From Pseudomonadota bacterium (GTDB lineage Bacteria; Desulfobacterota; Desulfovibrionia; Desulfovibrionales; Desulfovibrionaceae), in contig JAEYTO010000026.1 in the NCBI GenBank assembly GCA_023433925.1, positions 38,099 through 102,098 on the forward strand: 64,000 nt of DNA, given 5' to 3'. Shown piece by piece: positions 36,684-46,187 of the stretch. Below the pieces are notes generated by a model. It was not told the DNA's origin and searched no databases. It was given only the letters and a program-made list of their open reading frames with translations. A program made the translations under genes and the position numbers. Position 1 is the first letter of the stretch. Every line of letters begins with the position of its first letter.

Positions 36684-37843
36684 AGGTCATGTGCATTGTC
36701 GGCGCGCGGCCGAACTTCATGAAGATGGCCCCGATCATGAGGGCCATGGGCCGATCCTCCATCCTCGCGCCCATCCTCGTGCACACCGGGCAGCATTACG
36801 ACGAGAGGATGTCCAAGGTCTTCTTCGACGAATTGGAGATGCCCCAGCCGGACGTGAACCTGGGCATCGGCGCCGGATCGCACGCCGAGCAGACGGCCAG
36901 GGTCATGGTCGCCTTCGAGAAGCTGTGCCTGCGGGAGCGGCCCGGCATGGTCCTCGTGGTGGGCGACGTCAACTCCACGCTGGCCTGCGGCATCGTGGCG
37001 GCGAAACTCGGATTGCCCCTGGCCCATGTCGAGGCCGGCCTGCGCAGTCGCGACCGGACCATGCCCGAGGAGATCAACCGCATCGTGACCGATGCCCTGT
37101 CCGACCTCCTCTTCACGACCTCGCCCGATGCCGGGGACAACCTCAGGCAGGAGGGCATCCCGCAAGAACGCATCCATTTCGTGGGCAACGTCATGGTGGA
37201 CACGCTGCTCCGGCATCGGGACAAGGCCGGAGATTCGGCCATCCTGGCGGCCCTGGGCCTTGCGCGCAACGGCGGGTCGGCGCCTGTCGCGGACTACGCG
37301 GCCATGACCCTGCACAGGCCGTCCAACGTCGATGATCCGGGCACGTTGTCCAGCCTCCTCGACGCCATCGAGGAGATACAGAAAGACCTGCCCGTGGTCT
37401 TCCCCATCCACCCGCGCACCCGCCAACGCATCGAATCCTTCGGCCTGCGGGGGCGGGTCGAGGCCATGAAGGGCCTGATCCTCACGGAGCCGCTCGGCTA
37501 CATCGATTTCCTGGCCCTCTACAGCCGGTCCCGGCTCGTGCTCACGGACTCCGGCGGACTCCAGGAGGAGACCACCGCCCTGGGCATCCCCTGCCTGACC
37601 CTGCGCGAGAACACGGAGAGGCCGGTGACCATCCGGGAAGGCACGAACACCCTGGTGGGTGTCGACAGGCAGGCCATCATCGCCACTGTCCGGGGAATCC
37701 TCGCCAATGGCGGCAAGCAAGGCCGCGTCCCGAAGCTCTGGGACGGCAAGGCCGCCGGGAGGATCGTGGCCATCCTCGAATCTCTCGGGACCGGCGGTAA
37801 TGGCGGCGTGATCGTCTCGAGCATCATGCGCTCCGCCGCGTAG
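36680..37843 (+). CDS. wecB: UDP-GlcNAc 2-epimerase (non-hydrolysing)
   Basis: A 387-residue GT-B-fold epimerase making UDP-ManNAc from UDP-GlcNAc. Marks: VGARPNFMKMAPIM, VHTGQHYDERMS, VVGDVNSTLA, HVEAGLRSRDRTMPEEINR, ALTLHRPSNV-like MTLHRPSNV, and LTDSGGLQEETTALGIPCL. It overlaps the deacetylase by four bases and closes this operon, which ends in a strong terminator. UDP-ManNAc could be a direct precursor or feed TviB. Confidence 0.93.
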   Translation: MKVMCIVGARPNFMKMAPIMRAMGRSSILAPILVHTGQHYDERMSKVFFDELEMPQPDVNLGIGAGSHAEQTARVMVAFEKLCLRERPGMVLVVGDVNSTLACGIVAAKLGLPLAHVEAGLRSRDRTMPEEINRIVTDALSDLLFTTSPDAGDNLRQEGIPQERIHFVGNVMVDTLLRHRDKAGDSAILAALGLARNGGSAPVADYAAMTLHRPSNVDDPGTLSSLLDAIEEIQKDLPVVFPIHPRTRQRIESFGLRGRVEAMKGLILTEPLGYIDFLALYSRSRLVLTDSGGLQEETTALGIPCLTLRENTERPVTIREGTNTLVGVDRQAIIATVRGILANGGKQGRVPKLWDGKAAGRIVAILESLGTGGNGGVIVSSIMRSAA

Positions 37844-38488
37844 GCCGCACACGGGAGCCGCTTGCAGATTGCCTTGTTGCCCAAGGCTTCGGCGGGAGGT
37901 TCCTCGGAAAGGACGCGGCCCAGATCGCAAAGCCGGCATCCGAGGCCGCCGCGACACGCGCCAGAATACTGGGTCGCCTAGCGGCCCGCCCCCTCGGGGG
38001 ACACAGGGGGAGGAAGCTCCCGAGCTTTGCAAGGCTCGGGAGCTTCCTTGCTTTTCAAACGCTATCCGAAAATCGGACCCGGCCGGCGCGGCGCTCCCTG
38101 CCGTGCGCCCAGGCATTCGCGCCCTGATGATGGAACCTAGCCGGGGCCTGCGGTCACGGCTGCATGGACCATGGCCGGCATGTGCCTGCCCGGAGCCGCC
38201 GGACCATGGTCCGATTCGATGCGGCGCGGATCTGTTCATCACGCTCTTGAAGGTTCCTTGCGCACCCCATGCCGGACATCATGTCGCCCCAGAGGCCGTG
38301 CATGGCCGAACAGAAGCCTTTTTCCGGGCGCGCAAGTGACACAGCCTGTTTTTGATGATAAGTACGCAAGGCTGGGCTGATTCCCATTTGGCTGGCGATG
38401 CCGCCCGCCCGAGCCCGGCGGCCGATCCGGGCTCGGCATAAGACATGGCCGCATCGGCGATACAACGCAGTTCAGGCAGGAGGAATCC
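37844..38488. other. Intergenic, terminator then unassigned
   Basis: After the wecB terminator at 38011 some 430 bases carry no supported gene. The promoter of the export-protein gene must be in it, but no clear hexamers or sigma-54 site could be set. Confidence 0.5.
38011..38057 (+). terminator. Terminator of the wzz-to-wecB operon
   Basis: A perfect 15-bp stem AGGAAGCTCCCGAGC/GCTCGGGAGCTTCCT with an 8-base loop and a following TTGCTTTT. It lies 168 bases past the wecB stop. Confidence 0.85.
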
Positions 38489-39061
38489 ATGGATAGATTG
38501 GCGCTTGCTTTGCTCTTGCTTCTTGCCACGTGCGGCCAAGCGCTCGCCGCCGGGACTTCGGACAATGCTCCCAAGCCAGACCCCGATTTCCTGCTCGGGC
38601 CGGGAGACGTGCTCGAAGTCTCCGTGTGGCAGGAGCCGGAGCTCAGCCGCACCATCCGCATCCGTCCGGATGGAAAGATCTCCTTTCCCTTCGTGGGCGA
38701 GGTGACCGCCTCGGGGAAGACGGTGGAGGAGGTGCGCCAGGTACTGGAAAAGAAAATCCAGGCCTATGTGCCCAAGGCCCCTGTCTCCGTCATCCTGCAG
38801 GAGCTCCTCAGCCAGCGTTTCTACGTCATCGGCCGGGTGAAGAACCCCGGCGTCTTTCCCATCTATGAGCCCATCCGGGTGATGCAGGCCTTGTCCATGG
38901 CCGGGGGCCTGGACGAGTTCGCCAGCGACGACATCCACGTCATCCGCGAAGGTCCCGAGGGCCAGTCGGTATTGCGCTTCAACTACTCCGACCTCAAGAA
39001 GGGCAAGGATCTGAAGCAGAACTTCCTCTTGCAGGGCAAGGATACCATCGTCGTCCGCTAG
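38489..39061 (+). CDS. Polysaccharide export protein (Wza-like, short)
   Basis: A 190-residue periplasmic protein with a Sec signal (LALALLLLLATCGQALA). A Poly_export domain (FLLGPGDVLEVSVWQEPEL...RIRPDGKISFPFVGEV) is followed by one SLBB domain (FYVIGRVKNPGVFPI). It lacks the C-terminal membrane helix of Wza and has no standard lipobox, so it cannot form the whole outer-membrane pore alone. The barrel gene 16 bases later may supply that part. GGAGGA precedes the ATG. Confidence 0.9.
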   Translation: MDRLALALLLLLATCGQALAAGTSDNAPKPDPDFLLGPGDVLEVSVWQEPELSRTIRIRPDGKISFPFVGEVTASGKTVEEVRQVLEKKIQAYVPKAPVSVILQELLSQRFYVIGRVKNPGVFPIYEPIRVMQALSMAGGLDEFASDDIHVIREGPEGQSVLRFNYSDLKKGKDLKQNFLLQGKDTIVVR

Positions 39062-39076
39062 GCGTCGAACCCAGCC

Positions 39077-40273
39077 ATGACATCCGCCCGGCATCCCCTG
39101 CCACGCGGCCTGCTGCCGCTGCTCTTCCTGGCGCTCCTCCCGCGGCCATGGGCTTCCGAGGCGGCCATGCAGACCCTCACTCCCTTCATAGGCACCGGGG
39201 TCGCCTACGAGGATGACCTCTTCTCCGCCGACGAGTCCTCCTTCGAGCTGTCCCTGACTCCGGGAGCCAGCTACGAGCTTGAGACGCCACGCTCGAAGCT
39301 GCTCCTGAACACGCAGGTCACCTACACGGACAATCTCGATGAAGACGAGTTCGACCGGCTGACCACGCTCAACCTGCTCAGGCAGACCTATCAGCTCACG
39401 CAGAGGCTTGAGGGCTCCGCCGGGGTCATCTTCAATATCCAGGAGACGTACAGGACCGCCTTCGAGGAGGCCGGCGTGGCGGGGAACGCCAGCAGGGAAT
39501 ACCAGTACACGTTCCCCATGGGCCTGAGCTATGCGCTTACCGACTTGAGCACGCTGGGCCTGAACTATTCCTTTTCCATATTCGACTACGCCGACGACAG
39601 CTTCACGGACCGGACCTCCCATGCGGCCGGTCTTGGCCTGGCACACCTGCTGACTCCCAGGACAACCGTCACGCCCTCCGTGAGCTACGCGCATGTGCAG
39701 TATGAAGCCAGGCAGGATCGCCCCAGGCTCGACCAGGATGTGGTCACCCCGGAGCTGGCCCTGTCCTACCTGCTGACGGAGCGCATCACGGTCGGCGCGA
39801 GCGCGGGCGTCAGCCTGGTGAAGAGCTCCTTCGCCGGGGCAGGCGAGGATGACTCCACGAGGTTCTTCGTCTTCGGCGTCCACGGGGGCTATGCGGGCAT
39901 GCGCACGACCGCGGGCATTCAGGCCAACAGAAGCATCGACCAGACGCTCCTGGGAGACAGCCTCATCCGCGACAAGGTCGCGGGCAGCGTGACCTACGCC
40001 GTCACCCGGGATATCGCCGTGGGAGTGAGCGGGTTCTATTCGGTCAGCGAAAACGTGGACGCGGATGGCGGCGGGACCTACAAGGCCTTCAGGGTCAGCC
40101 CCGTGATTACCTTCACCAGGCCGTTCAGGCTCAGTGAGAACATCACGCTGGACGTCGGATATGACATGTTTTTCGCCCTCGACGGCGATCCCGATCAGCG
40201 CAACGATGATTCGTACGAAAACAGCAACAGGGCCTTCGCGCTCGTGACCTGGCGCTTGCCCACGCGCTACTAG
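39077..40273 (+). CDS. XrtA-associated outer-membrane beta-barrel
   Basis: A 398-residue predicted outer-membrane protein. A signal peptide (residues 1-27, cleaved near PWASEA) precedes alternating polar/hydrophobic strands with many Tyr and Thr, and the chain ends in aromatic Tyr (WRLPTRY), typical of barrels. It resembles the outer-membrane proteins found in exosortase polysaccharide loci (TIGR03016-like) and may be the export channel paired with the upstream Wza-like protein. Confidence 0.8.
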   Translation: MTSARHPLPRGLLPLLFLALLPRPWASEAAMQTLTPFIGTGVAYEDDLFSADESSFELSLTPGASYELETPRSKLLLNTQVTYTDNLDEDEFDRLTTLNLLRQTYQLTQRLEGSAGVIFNIQETYRTAFEEAGVAGNASREYQYTFPMGLSYALTDLSTLGLNYSFSIFDYADDSFTDRTSHAAGLGLAHLLTPRTTVTPSVSYAHVQYEARQDRPRLDQDVVTPELALSYLLTERITVGASAGVSLVKSSFAGAGEDDSTRFFVFGVHGGYAGMRTTAGIQANRSIDQTLLGDSLIRDKVAGSVTYAVTRDIAVGVSGFYSVSENVDADGGGTYKAFRVSPVITFTRPFRLSENITLDVGYDMFFALDGDPDQRNDDSYENSNRAFALVTWRLPTRY

Positions 40274-40352
40274 GCCCGCCCTCTCGGGCTCTCCCGGCAG
40301 GGAATCAATCTCCCTGCATTCCACGTCATCCGCTATCTGCACAGTCGCAAGG

Positions 40353-40376
40353 CCTGATCAGGGCGGCTTGATCAGG
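40353..40376 (+). terminator. Possible terminator after the barrel gene
   Basis: CCTGATC-N10-GATCAGG followed by TTTC, 80 bases past the stop. The stem is only 7 bp, so this is tentative. Confidence 0.35.
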
Positions 40377-40789
40377 TTTCCGCCGCATGGGAACGCATCT
40401 GGCGATCCCCCGATGCGCGGCCCGCCTTCGGGGACTCGTTTCGTCCCGAAAACCAGACCGGCCTATCCGATCGGCGCACGATCACATGGCTCACGCGCCT
40501 TCCCGCGCCGGAACGGATGCCATGCGCCCGTGCCGGCATGGGCGCGGAGCGGGTAACAGTCAGGATCGCCCGCAGGTCTCCCGCATGCCCGAGGCTTGGG
40601 AGCGCAAGCACCTCCCGGATCGTTTCCAGCGCGCCGTTGTCCCGTCATGATCCTTGTCCCTGGCGGCGCCAGCAAAGTCCAGCAGAGCAATTCTGGGCGC
40701 AAGGGCATCCATGGTAACCAAATAAATCCTTTTTACGTACTTCTTGCCGGCAATCCCTTTCAGGCCATTGACATGATAGAACTAATTAA

Positions 40790-40805
40790 CGGCACATGAT
40801 TTGCT
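40790..40805 (+). promoter_or_regulatory. Sigma-54 promoter of the lyase-like gene
   Basis: CGGCACATGATTTGCT against the consensus TGGCACGN4TTGCW: GG and GC exactly ten bases apart, with only the first T and the G of ACG differing. Transcription would start near 40816, leaving a leader of about 200 bases. PrsR, a sigma-54 activator encoded 20 kb away, is the natural regulator. Confidence 0.8.
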
Positions 40806-41019
40806 AAACAGGTTGCGCTCTTAGTCGAAAGGCTCGCCATGCACCGATTACCTCGGAAGCTCATTGCGTTTTTCCCCTGTTAGGCTTGCCACGCTGATCA
40901 GCTTGCCTTTATCATCAGGAAAATGAACCAAGGAGCAGGCCAATCACGATCAACATCCGAAGTGATTTCATGGCCATGAATGATTTACCGCCTAAGCTGA
41001 AGACACTCTTGGAGGTCAA

Positions 41020-43971
41020 ATGATATTCATGTCTTGTAAACAAAGCCCCATCGTCATGCTTGCATGCCTGCTATGCGTGCTGATGCTTCTGCTGCCCTCG
41101 CAATCCGATGCCCTGGATATACCGATAACCATTCAAAACGCAGCCGCCGATGGCTTGGCCAGATCCAAGGAGCCCGTCGTTGCCGGCATTCCCCTTCCCG
41201 AATCCGCCAACATACTCAATACCAGCCAGTTGCGGGTATTCAACGGCTCCGGCAAGGCTGTTCCCGCCCAGATATCCGTCGCGGCGCGCTGGAAGGGGGT
41301 CGCCACGGACACGACAAAGCCCATTAAGTGGCTGTTCGTGCGTTTCCAGGCCGACACCCCCGCCAGCGGCAAGAGCGGTTACGTTCTGAAGACCGCGAGC
41401 ACCGCGAGCGTCGCCGGCCAGGCCATCGAGATTCAGAACGGCGCGCAGGAGTTCAAGGTCAACACCGGCAAGGCCGTCTTCACCATCAGCAAGACCAGAT
41501 TCAACCTCCTGGAGAGCGTGCTCATCGATGATGACGGCGCCGGCGTTCCCGACGCCCAGGTCATGATGCAGAACGGGCAGGGCGGCCTCCAGTTGAAGGA
41601 CGCGCAGGGCAAGCTGTTCACGACCAACCTCCACGCGCCCGAGGAGATGGTCATCGAGGAGTCCGGGCCTCTCCACGCCGTCCTGCGGATCCGTGGCGTG
41701 TTCAAGGCGGCGGATGGCAAGTACTTCGCGCCGTCCCTGAAGAACCCGGCGTCCCATCCGCGCTTCAGCCAGCCCTATCCGAATTCCTTCTTCCACTACA
41801 ACTGCCGGATTCACTTCTATGCCGGCAAGTCGTACGTCCGGGTGTTCCTCACCATCGAGAACAACGGAGCCCACGGCCGCTCGAATCCCGAGCAGAAGTT
41901 CGCCCCCATCCAGGCCGTCTACTTCGACAGCCTGGAGATGGTGCTCAAGACGCCGGCCTCGGGCACGCGGTCGATCCAGACCCATGACAGCCAGGCCCGG
42001 CTTGCCTCGGCTGACAGCTTCGCCCTGTATCAGGACTGGAAGGAAAATCTCCAGGACAGCCTGCGCAGCACGCTTGAGCCCCGTTTCAAGGACGGCATCT
42101 ACTACACGACCGCGAAGAACGGCTCCTCGCTGACCAGCGGCAAGATGAATCCCGGCTGGCTCGACACCAGCGACGGCAACCTGGGCATCACGTTCGCCAT
42201 GCGCCACTTCTGGCAGAACTTCCCCAAGAAGCTGACCGCGACGACTTCCGAGCTGCGCATCGGGTTCTGGCCGTCCGAGGGCTACTACCCCTACTGCCGG
42301 TCCGCCGACTTCCCGGAATCCGCGCTCGACATGTATGCGCGCGCGGCCGGGCGCGACGCGGGCCTCTACCTGTTCGACTCGGGCAAGCACAAGACGTTCG
42401 AGCTCCTGCTCGACTTCCACTCCAACGCGGTGGCGGAAGAGCCTCAGGCGCTGTCCGCCATGCTGGAACACCCGGGCGTGGCGCATGCCCAGCCGAGCTG
42501 GTACGCCTCGACCAAGGCCCTGGGCATGATCGCTTCGCAGGGGGTCGGCTCCAGCGACCCCGTCATCCGCGAGGCCCTGGCGCGCTTCGAGAAGATCCAG
42601 CTCGCCAATGTCGACGAGTCGGCCTCCTCGAACGGCTGGACCATCGACAAGCTAAAGACGGCCGATGTTCCCCGCGGCACGTATGACAAGCAGAGCCGCT
42701 ACTTCGGCTGGATGAACTTCGGCGATCTCCTGTGGGACGTGCAAATCCCCACCGGGTCGCACTATGACTGGAATTACTCCTTCCTGCTCCACTTCCTGAG
42801 AACCGGAAACCTGAAGTTCTACACCAGCGCCGTGCCCATGGCCAAGCACAGGTACGACATCGACCAGTACCATGGCCAGCGGACGGACACCAATGGCGAG
42901 GATTTCTGGATCAACCACATGGCCTTCTATGAAAAGGACGCTCACTCGGATCCCTCGATCGCCACGTACATGACCTCCGCGGTTTCCAAGCACAGCCACA
43001 CCTGGAACGGTGGCCTCATCCTCTACTACCTGCTCACGGGCGACAGGAAGGCCTGGGAGGCCGCGGTCGAGAACGGCGAGGCGGCTTTGAGATGGTACAC
43101 GAAGATGGCCGCCGCGCCGAGCTGCGCCGCCAGCGAAACCCGCCTCGAAACCTGGCCGATGCTCAACCTCGTCAACCTCTACAGGGTGAGCGGGGACAAG
43201 AAGTACCTGACCGTGGCACGGAACATCGCCGTCAACCGCCTGCTCTATCGCGAGCAGTCCGCCGGCGGGCAGGGACTCTTCGGCTCGGGCGAGAGCTGCG
43301 GCAGCATCGATGCGACCAGGCAATCGAACACCATGTACTCCTACGCCCTCGATCCCATGGTCCAGATCCACTACGAGATGGCGGCTGCCGGCGATCCCGA
43401 CGAAGCCAAGATCAAGGCCATGATCCTGCGCATGGCCAACTTCATGATGACCAAGTACCTCTTTGGCGGGGATACGAGCAATGGGCTCTACCGCCCCTTG
43501 CAGTCGGTCTACATCTGGACCGCGGCCGATCCGCAAGGAACCCAGCGCGGTGAAGTCGGCGAGCCCGTCAAGAACACCTTCAATGCCGACCTGTTCGCCT
43601 ACGCCTACCTGCTCTCCAAGGACCAGAAGTACCTGCAATGGGCCAGGAAGAGCTTCAAGGACGCCATGTTCTATTACACCGCCAGCGGCAACAAGTACCT
43701 GGATCCGACCTACCGCTCCGCCACCAGCTACATCGACAGCATGTTCTCCAGCAGCGAATCCAAGATTCACGGCTGGCTCGGAAGGACGAACCAGGTCTAC
43801 CTGTACATGGAGAACCAGCTCTCCGCGCCGGCCCCGACTCCGACGCCTGATCCGACGCCTGATCCGGAGCCGACGCCATTGCCTGACGGCGGCAAGGCCA
43901 GGGCGCTCACGGGCTCCAAGTACCTCCTCCTGTACTCCCCCAGAGGCTGGATCGAGGAGACGCCTTCATAG
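41020..43971 (+). CDS. Secreted PcRGLX/YetA-like protein, putative polysaccharide lyase
   Basis: A 983-residue exported protein. Signal peptide 1-31 (cleavage near SDA). An N-terminal RIFT-barrel domain (EPVVAGIPLPES, VPAQISVAARWK, VNTGKAVFTISKTRFNLL) and an alpha/alpha-barrel centre (SHYDWNYSFLLHFLRTGN, MAKHRYDIDQYHG, NGGLILYYLLTGD) match exo-rhamnogalacturonan-lyase-like proteins. A PT-rich linker (TPTPDPTPDPEPTPLP, about 940-957) leads to a 25-residue tail that is not a PEP-CTERM signal. It may cut or trim the locus polymer outside the cell. GGAGG precedes the ATG by five bases. Confidence 0.8.
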   Translation: MIFMSCKQSPIVMLACLLCVLMLLLPSQSDALDIPITIQNAAADGLARSKEPVVAGIPLPESANILNTSQLRVFNGSGKAVPAQISVAARWKGVATDTTKPIKWLFVRFQADTPASGKSGYVLKTASTASVAGQAIEIQNGAQEFKVNTGKAVFTISKTRFNLLESVLIDDDGAGVPDAQVMMQNGQGGLQLKDAQGKLFTTNLHAPEEMVIEESGPLHAVLRIRGVFKAADGKYFAPSLKNPASHPRFSQPYPNSFFHYNCRIHFYAGKSYVRVFLTIENNGAHGRSNPEQKFAPIQAVYFDSLEMVLKTPASGTRSIQTHDSQARLASADSFALYQDWKENLQDSLRSTLEPRFKDGIYYTTAKNGSSLTSGKMNPGWLDTSDGNLGITFAMRHFWQNFPKKLTATTSELRIGFWPSEGYYPYCRSADFPESALDMYARAAGRDAGLYLFDSGKHKTFELLLDFHSNAVAEEPQALSAMLEHPGVAHAQPSWYASTKALGMIASQGVGSSDPVIREALARFEKIQLANVDESASSNGWTIDKLKTADVPRGTYDKQSRYFGWMNFGDLLWDVQIPTGSHYDWNYSFLLHFLRTGNLKFYTSAVPMAKHRYDIDQYHGQRTDTNGEDFWINHMAFYEKDAHSDPSIATYMTSAVSKHSHTWNGGLILYYLLTGDRKAWEAAVENGEAALRWYTKMAAAPSCAASETRLETWPMLNLVNLYRVSGDKKYLTVARNIAVNRLLYREQSAGGQGLFGSGESCGSIDATRQSNTMYSYALDPMVQIHYEMAAAGDPDEAKIKAMILRMANFMMTKYLFGGDTSNGLYRPLQSVYIWTAADPQGTQRGEVGEPVKNTFNADLFAYAYLLSKDQKYLQWARKSFKDAMFYYTASGNKYLDPTYRSATSYIDSMFSSSESKIHGWLGRTNQVYLYMENQLSAPAPTPTPDPTPDPEPTPLPDGGKARALTGSKYLLLYSPRGWIEETPS

Positions 43972-43991
43972 CCTTGCTCTCCTGGCGAGCC

Positions 43992-44017
43992 CAGTCATGC
44001 CGCATGCGGCACGACTG
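43992..44017. terminator. Hairpin after the lyase-like gene
   Basis: CAGTC-AT-GCCGC-AT-GCGGC-AC-GACTG, a near-perfect hairpin 20 bases past the stop codon, without a T-run. Confidence 0.5.
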
Positions 44018-44067
44018 AAGCAGCCGCCATCCATCGCCGCGCCGCCGGGCCGTGCGGGATAAACGGC

Positions 44068-44097
44068 AAGGCTCCGGGTCGAAAGGCCTGGAGCCTT
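44068..44097. terminator. Second hairpin between convergent arms
   Basis: AAGGCTCC-N14-GGAGCCTT, then GGCTTTGG. It may serve both the lyase-like gene and the convergent minus-strand operon. Confidence 0.45.
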
Positions 44098-44223
44098 GGC
44101 TTTGGCAACCCGCGGCCTGGTTCCCATGCGCGCCATGGAGCTGTCCCGCTTTCGCGAAAGGCTGGCGGCTCGGCCCTTGACCGGCCCGCGCCTCGAAGCA
44201 TCCGGTCCTCGAGGGCGGCGCCA

Positions 44224-45462
44224 TCAGGCCCGGGGGGCTCCGGCCATGCGCAGCCCATGGCCTCGGCCGGGCTCTCGACGCCTCCTCAGCTTGGACTTCA
44301 GGCAGGAAATGAACGGCCAAGGATCACGCACGGAGAACAATGACAGCTCGATCGCGCAGCCCAGCATCTCGGAATAATGGCAATCCTTCACGAACAGGTT
44401 CTTGGCTGCGTGGATGAGGAAGCCGACATCATCGAACCAGGCCACGGGACGCCGGGTTTCGGGTCCGGCCAGGAGAGACCGCGCCTCATCGGCGCGCCCC
44501 AGCCGATAGTGGCAGTCAAGCAGGCTGAAGTTGACTCCCAGCCGGCCGGACATGGCATGCTGCATCCAGTGGCGGGGATTGATCTCGATGACGTAGTGCC
44601 GCCCATCCAACGCGTCCTGGATGACTTCCACCTCCGCGATGCCGTCGAGCCCGATGCTCTCGACGACATGCCGGCCAAGTCTGGAAACCGCCTCGTTCTC
44701 GACCGATCTGCACATCAAGGCTGTCCCGAGGCCTTTGGGGTACTGAAGAATCTTGCTGGTCACGAAGCCGAAGAGCACCTTCCCGCCCTCGCCGGAATAG
44801 CAGCAGTACGAATAGGTCTTGTCCTCCTTGGGCTGGATGATCCGCTGGGCGATCAGCCTGGGGCTGAACGCCTTGACCCGGTCATACAAGGCCGCGACAT
44901 CCGCCGCCGATTCGCACATCGTGGCCTTGACCTCGCCTATGACGCGATTGGAGCAAGGAGTCTTCCAATCGCCGGAGAAGGCCGGCTTGACTATGCAGGG
45001 AAATGTGATGGAGCCCAGCATCTCATGCGTCGGCGCCCTGTCGATGAGCACGGTCTTGGGATAGGCGATGCCGTGCGCTGAGAGCAAGGCCTGCAAGCGG
45101 TACTTGTCCATGACTTCCCCGAGGACCTCGAAACGGGGCATGCTCAAGGCATAATGCTTCCCCAGCGCCGCCGCATGCTCGGCGACGAAGTGCAGCTCCC
45201 GGTCGCAGGCCGGAACGATCAGCTTCGGCGCATCAAGCGACTCCCCCAGTTGGATGAGCTTGGTCAGCACCGCCTTGGGTTCGGCCTCCAGGGACAAGGG
45301 TATCCTCCTGAAGGGCAGGCGCGAGTTTCCGAAGTGGTCGCCCTCGGGAGCAAAGACATGCACGGCCCGCACATGCCGGTGCACATTCTTGATTATTCCG
45401 TAATGGTTTCTACTCAGGCCCAACAGAAAGACATGATAATCTTTCCTGGCAGGCTTATTCAT
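44224..45462 (-). CDS. ATP-grasp ligase
   Basis: A 412-residue ATP-grasp protein of the carboxylate-amine ligase type. The N-terminal domain starts FLLGLSRNHYGIIKNV; the ATP-binding centre has FPCIVKPAFSGDW and later EVEVIQDALDGRHYVIEINPRHW, where Glu and Asn bind metal. Such enzymes join a carboxylate to an amine with ATP. Substrates are not evident. It overlaps the GNAT gene by eight bases and is the last gene of the minus arm. Confidence 0.85.
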   Translation of the reverse strand: MNKPARKDYHVFLLGLSRNHYGIIKNVHRHVRAVHVFAPEGDHFGNSRLPFRRIPLSLEAEPKAVLTKLIQLGESLDAPKLIVPACDRELHFVAEHAAALGKHYALSMPRFEVLGEVMDKYRLQALLSAHGIAYPKTVLIDRAPTHEMLGSITFPCIVKPAFSGDWKTPCSNRVIGEVKATMCESAADVAALYDRVKAFSPRLIAQRIIQPKEDKTYSYCCYSGEGGKVLFGFVTSKILQYPKGLGTALMCRSVENEAVSRLGRHVVESIGLDGIAEVEVIQDALDGRHYVIEINPRHWMQHAMSGRLGVNFSLLDCHYRLGRADEARSLLAGPETRRPVAWFDDVGFLIHAAKNLFVKDCHYSEMLGCAIELSLFSVRDPWPFISCLKSKLRRRREPGRGHGLRMAGAPRA

Positions 45463-46168
45463 ATACGACCCCCTTGAGGGAATGAGGCACGTTGAGAACC
45501 GTCCCGCTCATGCAAGACAATCTGCCTTCAGGCATCGCGGCAAAGCAGTAGCGGCATCCCGCGATATAGCCATAGACAACCGCGCCCATCCTCTGGAATC
45601 CAAAGCGGCTGTTGGACCTGAGCGTCGCCACATTCCAGGACATGACGGCGTTAACCACCCGTGCAAAGCCCCGTTCCTTTATACGTTCATACACGAAGCT
45701 CCTCATCAGTGTGAGCAGGCCTCGTCTTCTATGGCTTTCCTTGACGAAAATCCCATGCTCGTAGATCTCGTCATCCGAAAGCCTCAGGCAGGCTTTCAAC
45801 CAAGGCATATAAGACATGCCAGGGGAAAACCATTGCTGTGCAACCACGGTTTCGCCATCCAGGACAATGCACATAAGCTCATTCATTCGAACGATGGATT
45901 CAACGGTCTCGGCGGCGGACAGGCGTTTCGGGCATTTCAAGGCGGCAAGCGCCTTGACGACCATCTCTTGCAGGTCAGCGGAGTCCTTATCAACCAGCCG
46001 GATGCCGAGGCCGCTCGTCTCGCGACCGCCAGCCAGGACGCTAGGCTGACCTGTAAAGAAATATGCCTTGTGCCAGGAGAAAAGATGCTGCCGGTAGTAT
46101 CTTCCGTGACTGGACAACCGGCCCCAAACCCGCATGCATTGCAAATCGGCAATCGACATGTCCATCAC
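45455..46168 (-). CDS. GNAT acyltransferase, exosortase-associated
   Basis: A 237-residue protein with a GNAT fold: acceptor strands GETVVAQQWFS, the acyl-CoA loop GIFVKESHRRRGLLTLM, and the later NVATLRSNSRFGFQRMG helix-strand. It would transfer an acyl group to an amine. Lying between two ATP-grasp genes, it may act on the same amino-acid or amino-sugar product. Several start codons (46168, 46165, 46159) are equivalent; no strong ribosome site. Confidence 0.85.
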   Translation of the reverse strand: MMDMSIADLQCMRVWGRLSSHGRYYRQHLFSWHKAYFFTGQPSVLAGGRETSGLGIRLVDKDSADLQEMVVKALAALKCPKRLSAAETVESIVRMNELMCIVLDGETVVAQQWFSPGMSYMPWLKACLRLSDDEIYEHGIFVKESHRRRGLLTLMRSFVYERIKERGFARVVNAVMSWNVATLRSNSRFGFQRMGAVVYGYIAGCRYCFAAMPEGRLSCMSGTVLNVPHSLKGVVYE

Positions 46169-46187
46169 CAGCCTTTTCGTCTCTCCG

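Larger units (their letters stand above)
40274..41019. other. Intergenic with sigma-54 promoter
   Basis: No supported gene. A CCTGATC/GATCAGG hairpin at 40353-40376 may terminate the barrel transcript. From about 40710 the sequence is AT-richer and carries the sigma-54 promoter; a leader of about 200 bases follows. No known riboswitch was recognised. Confidence 0.5.

Noticed and set aside
38279..40342. A long minus-strand frame opposite the export and barrel genes
   Set aside because: The plus-strand genes have signal peptides, ribosome sites and family motifs; the antisense frame has none.
43860..43971. C-terminus of the lyase-like protein considered as a sorting signal
   Set aside because: There is no Pro-Glu-Pro followed by a membrane helix and basic end; after the Pro/Thr linker there are only 25 mostly polar residues.
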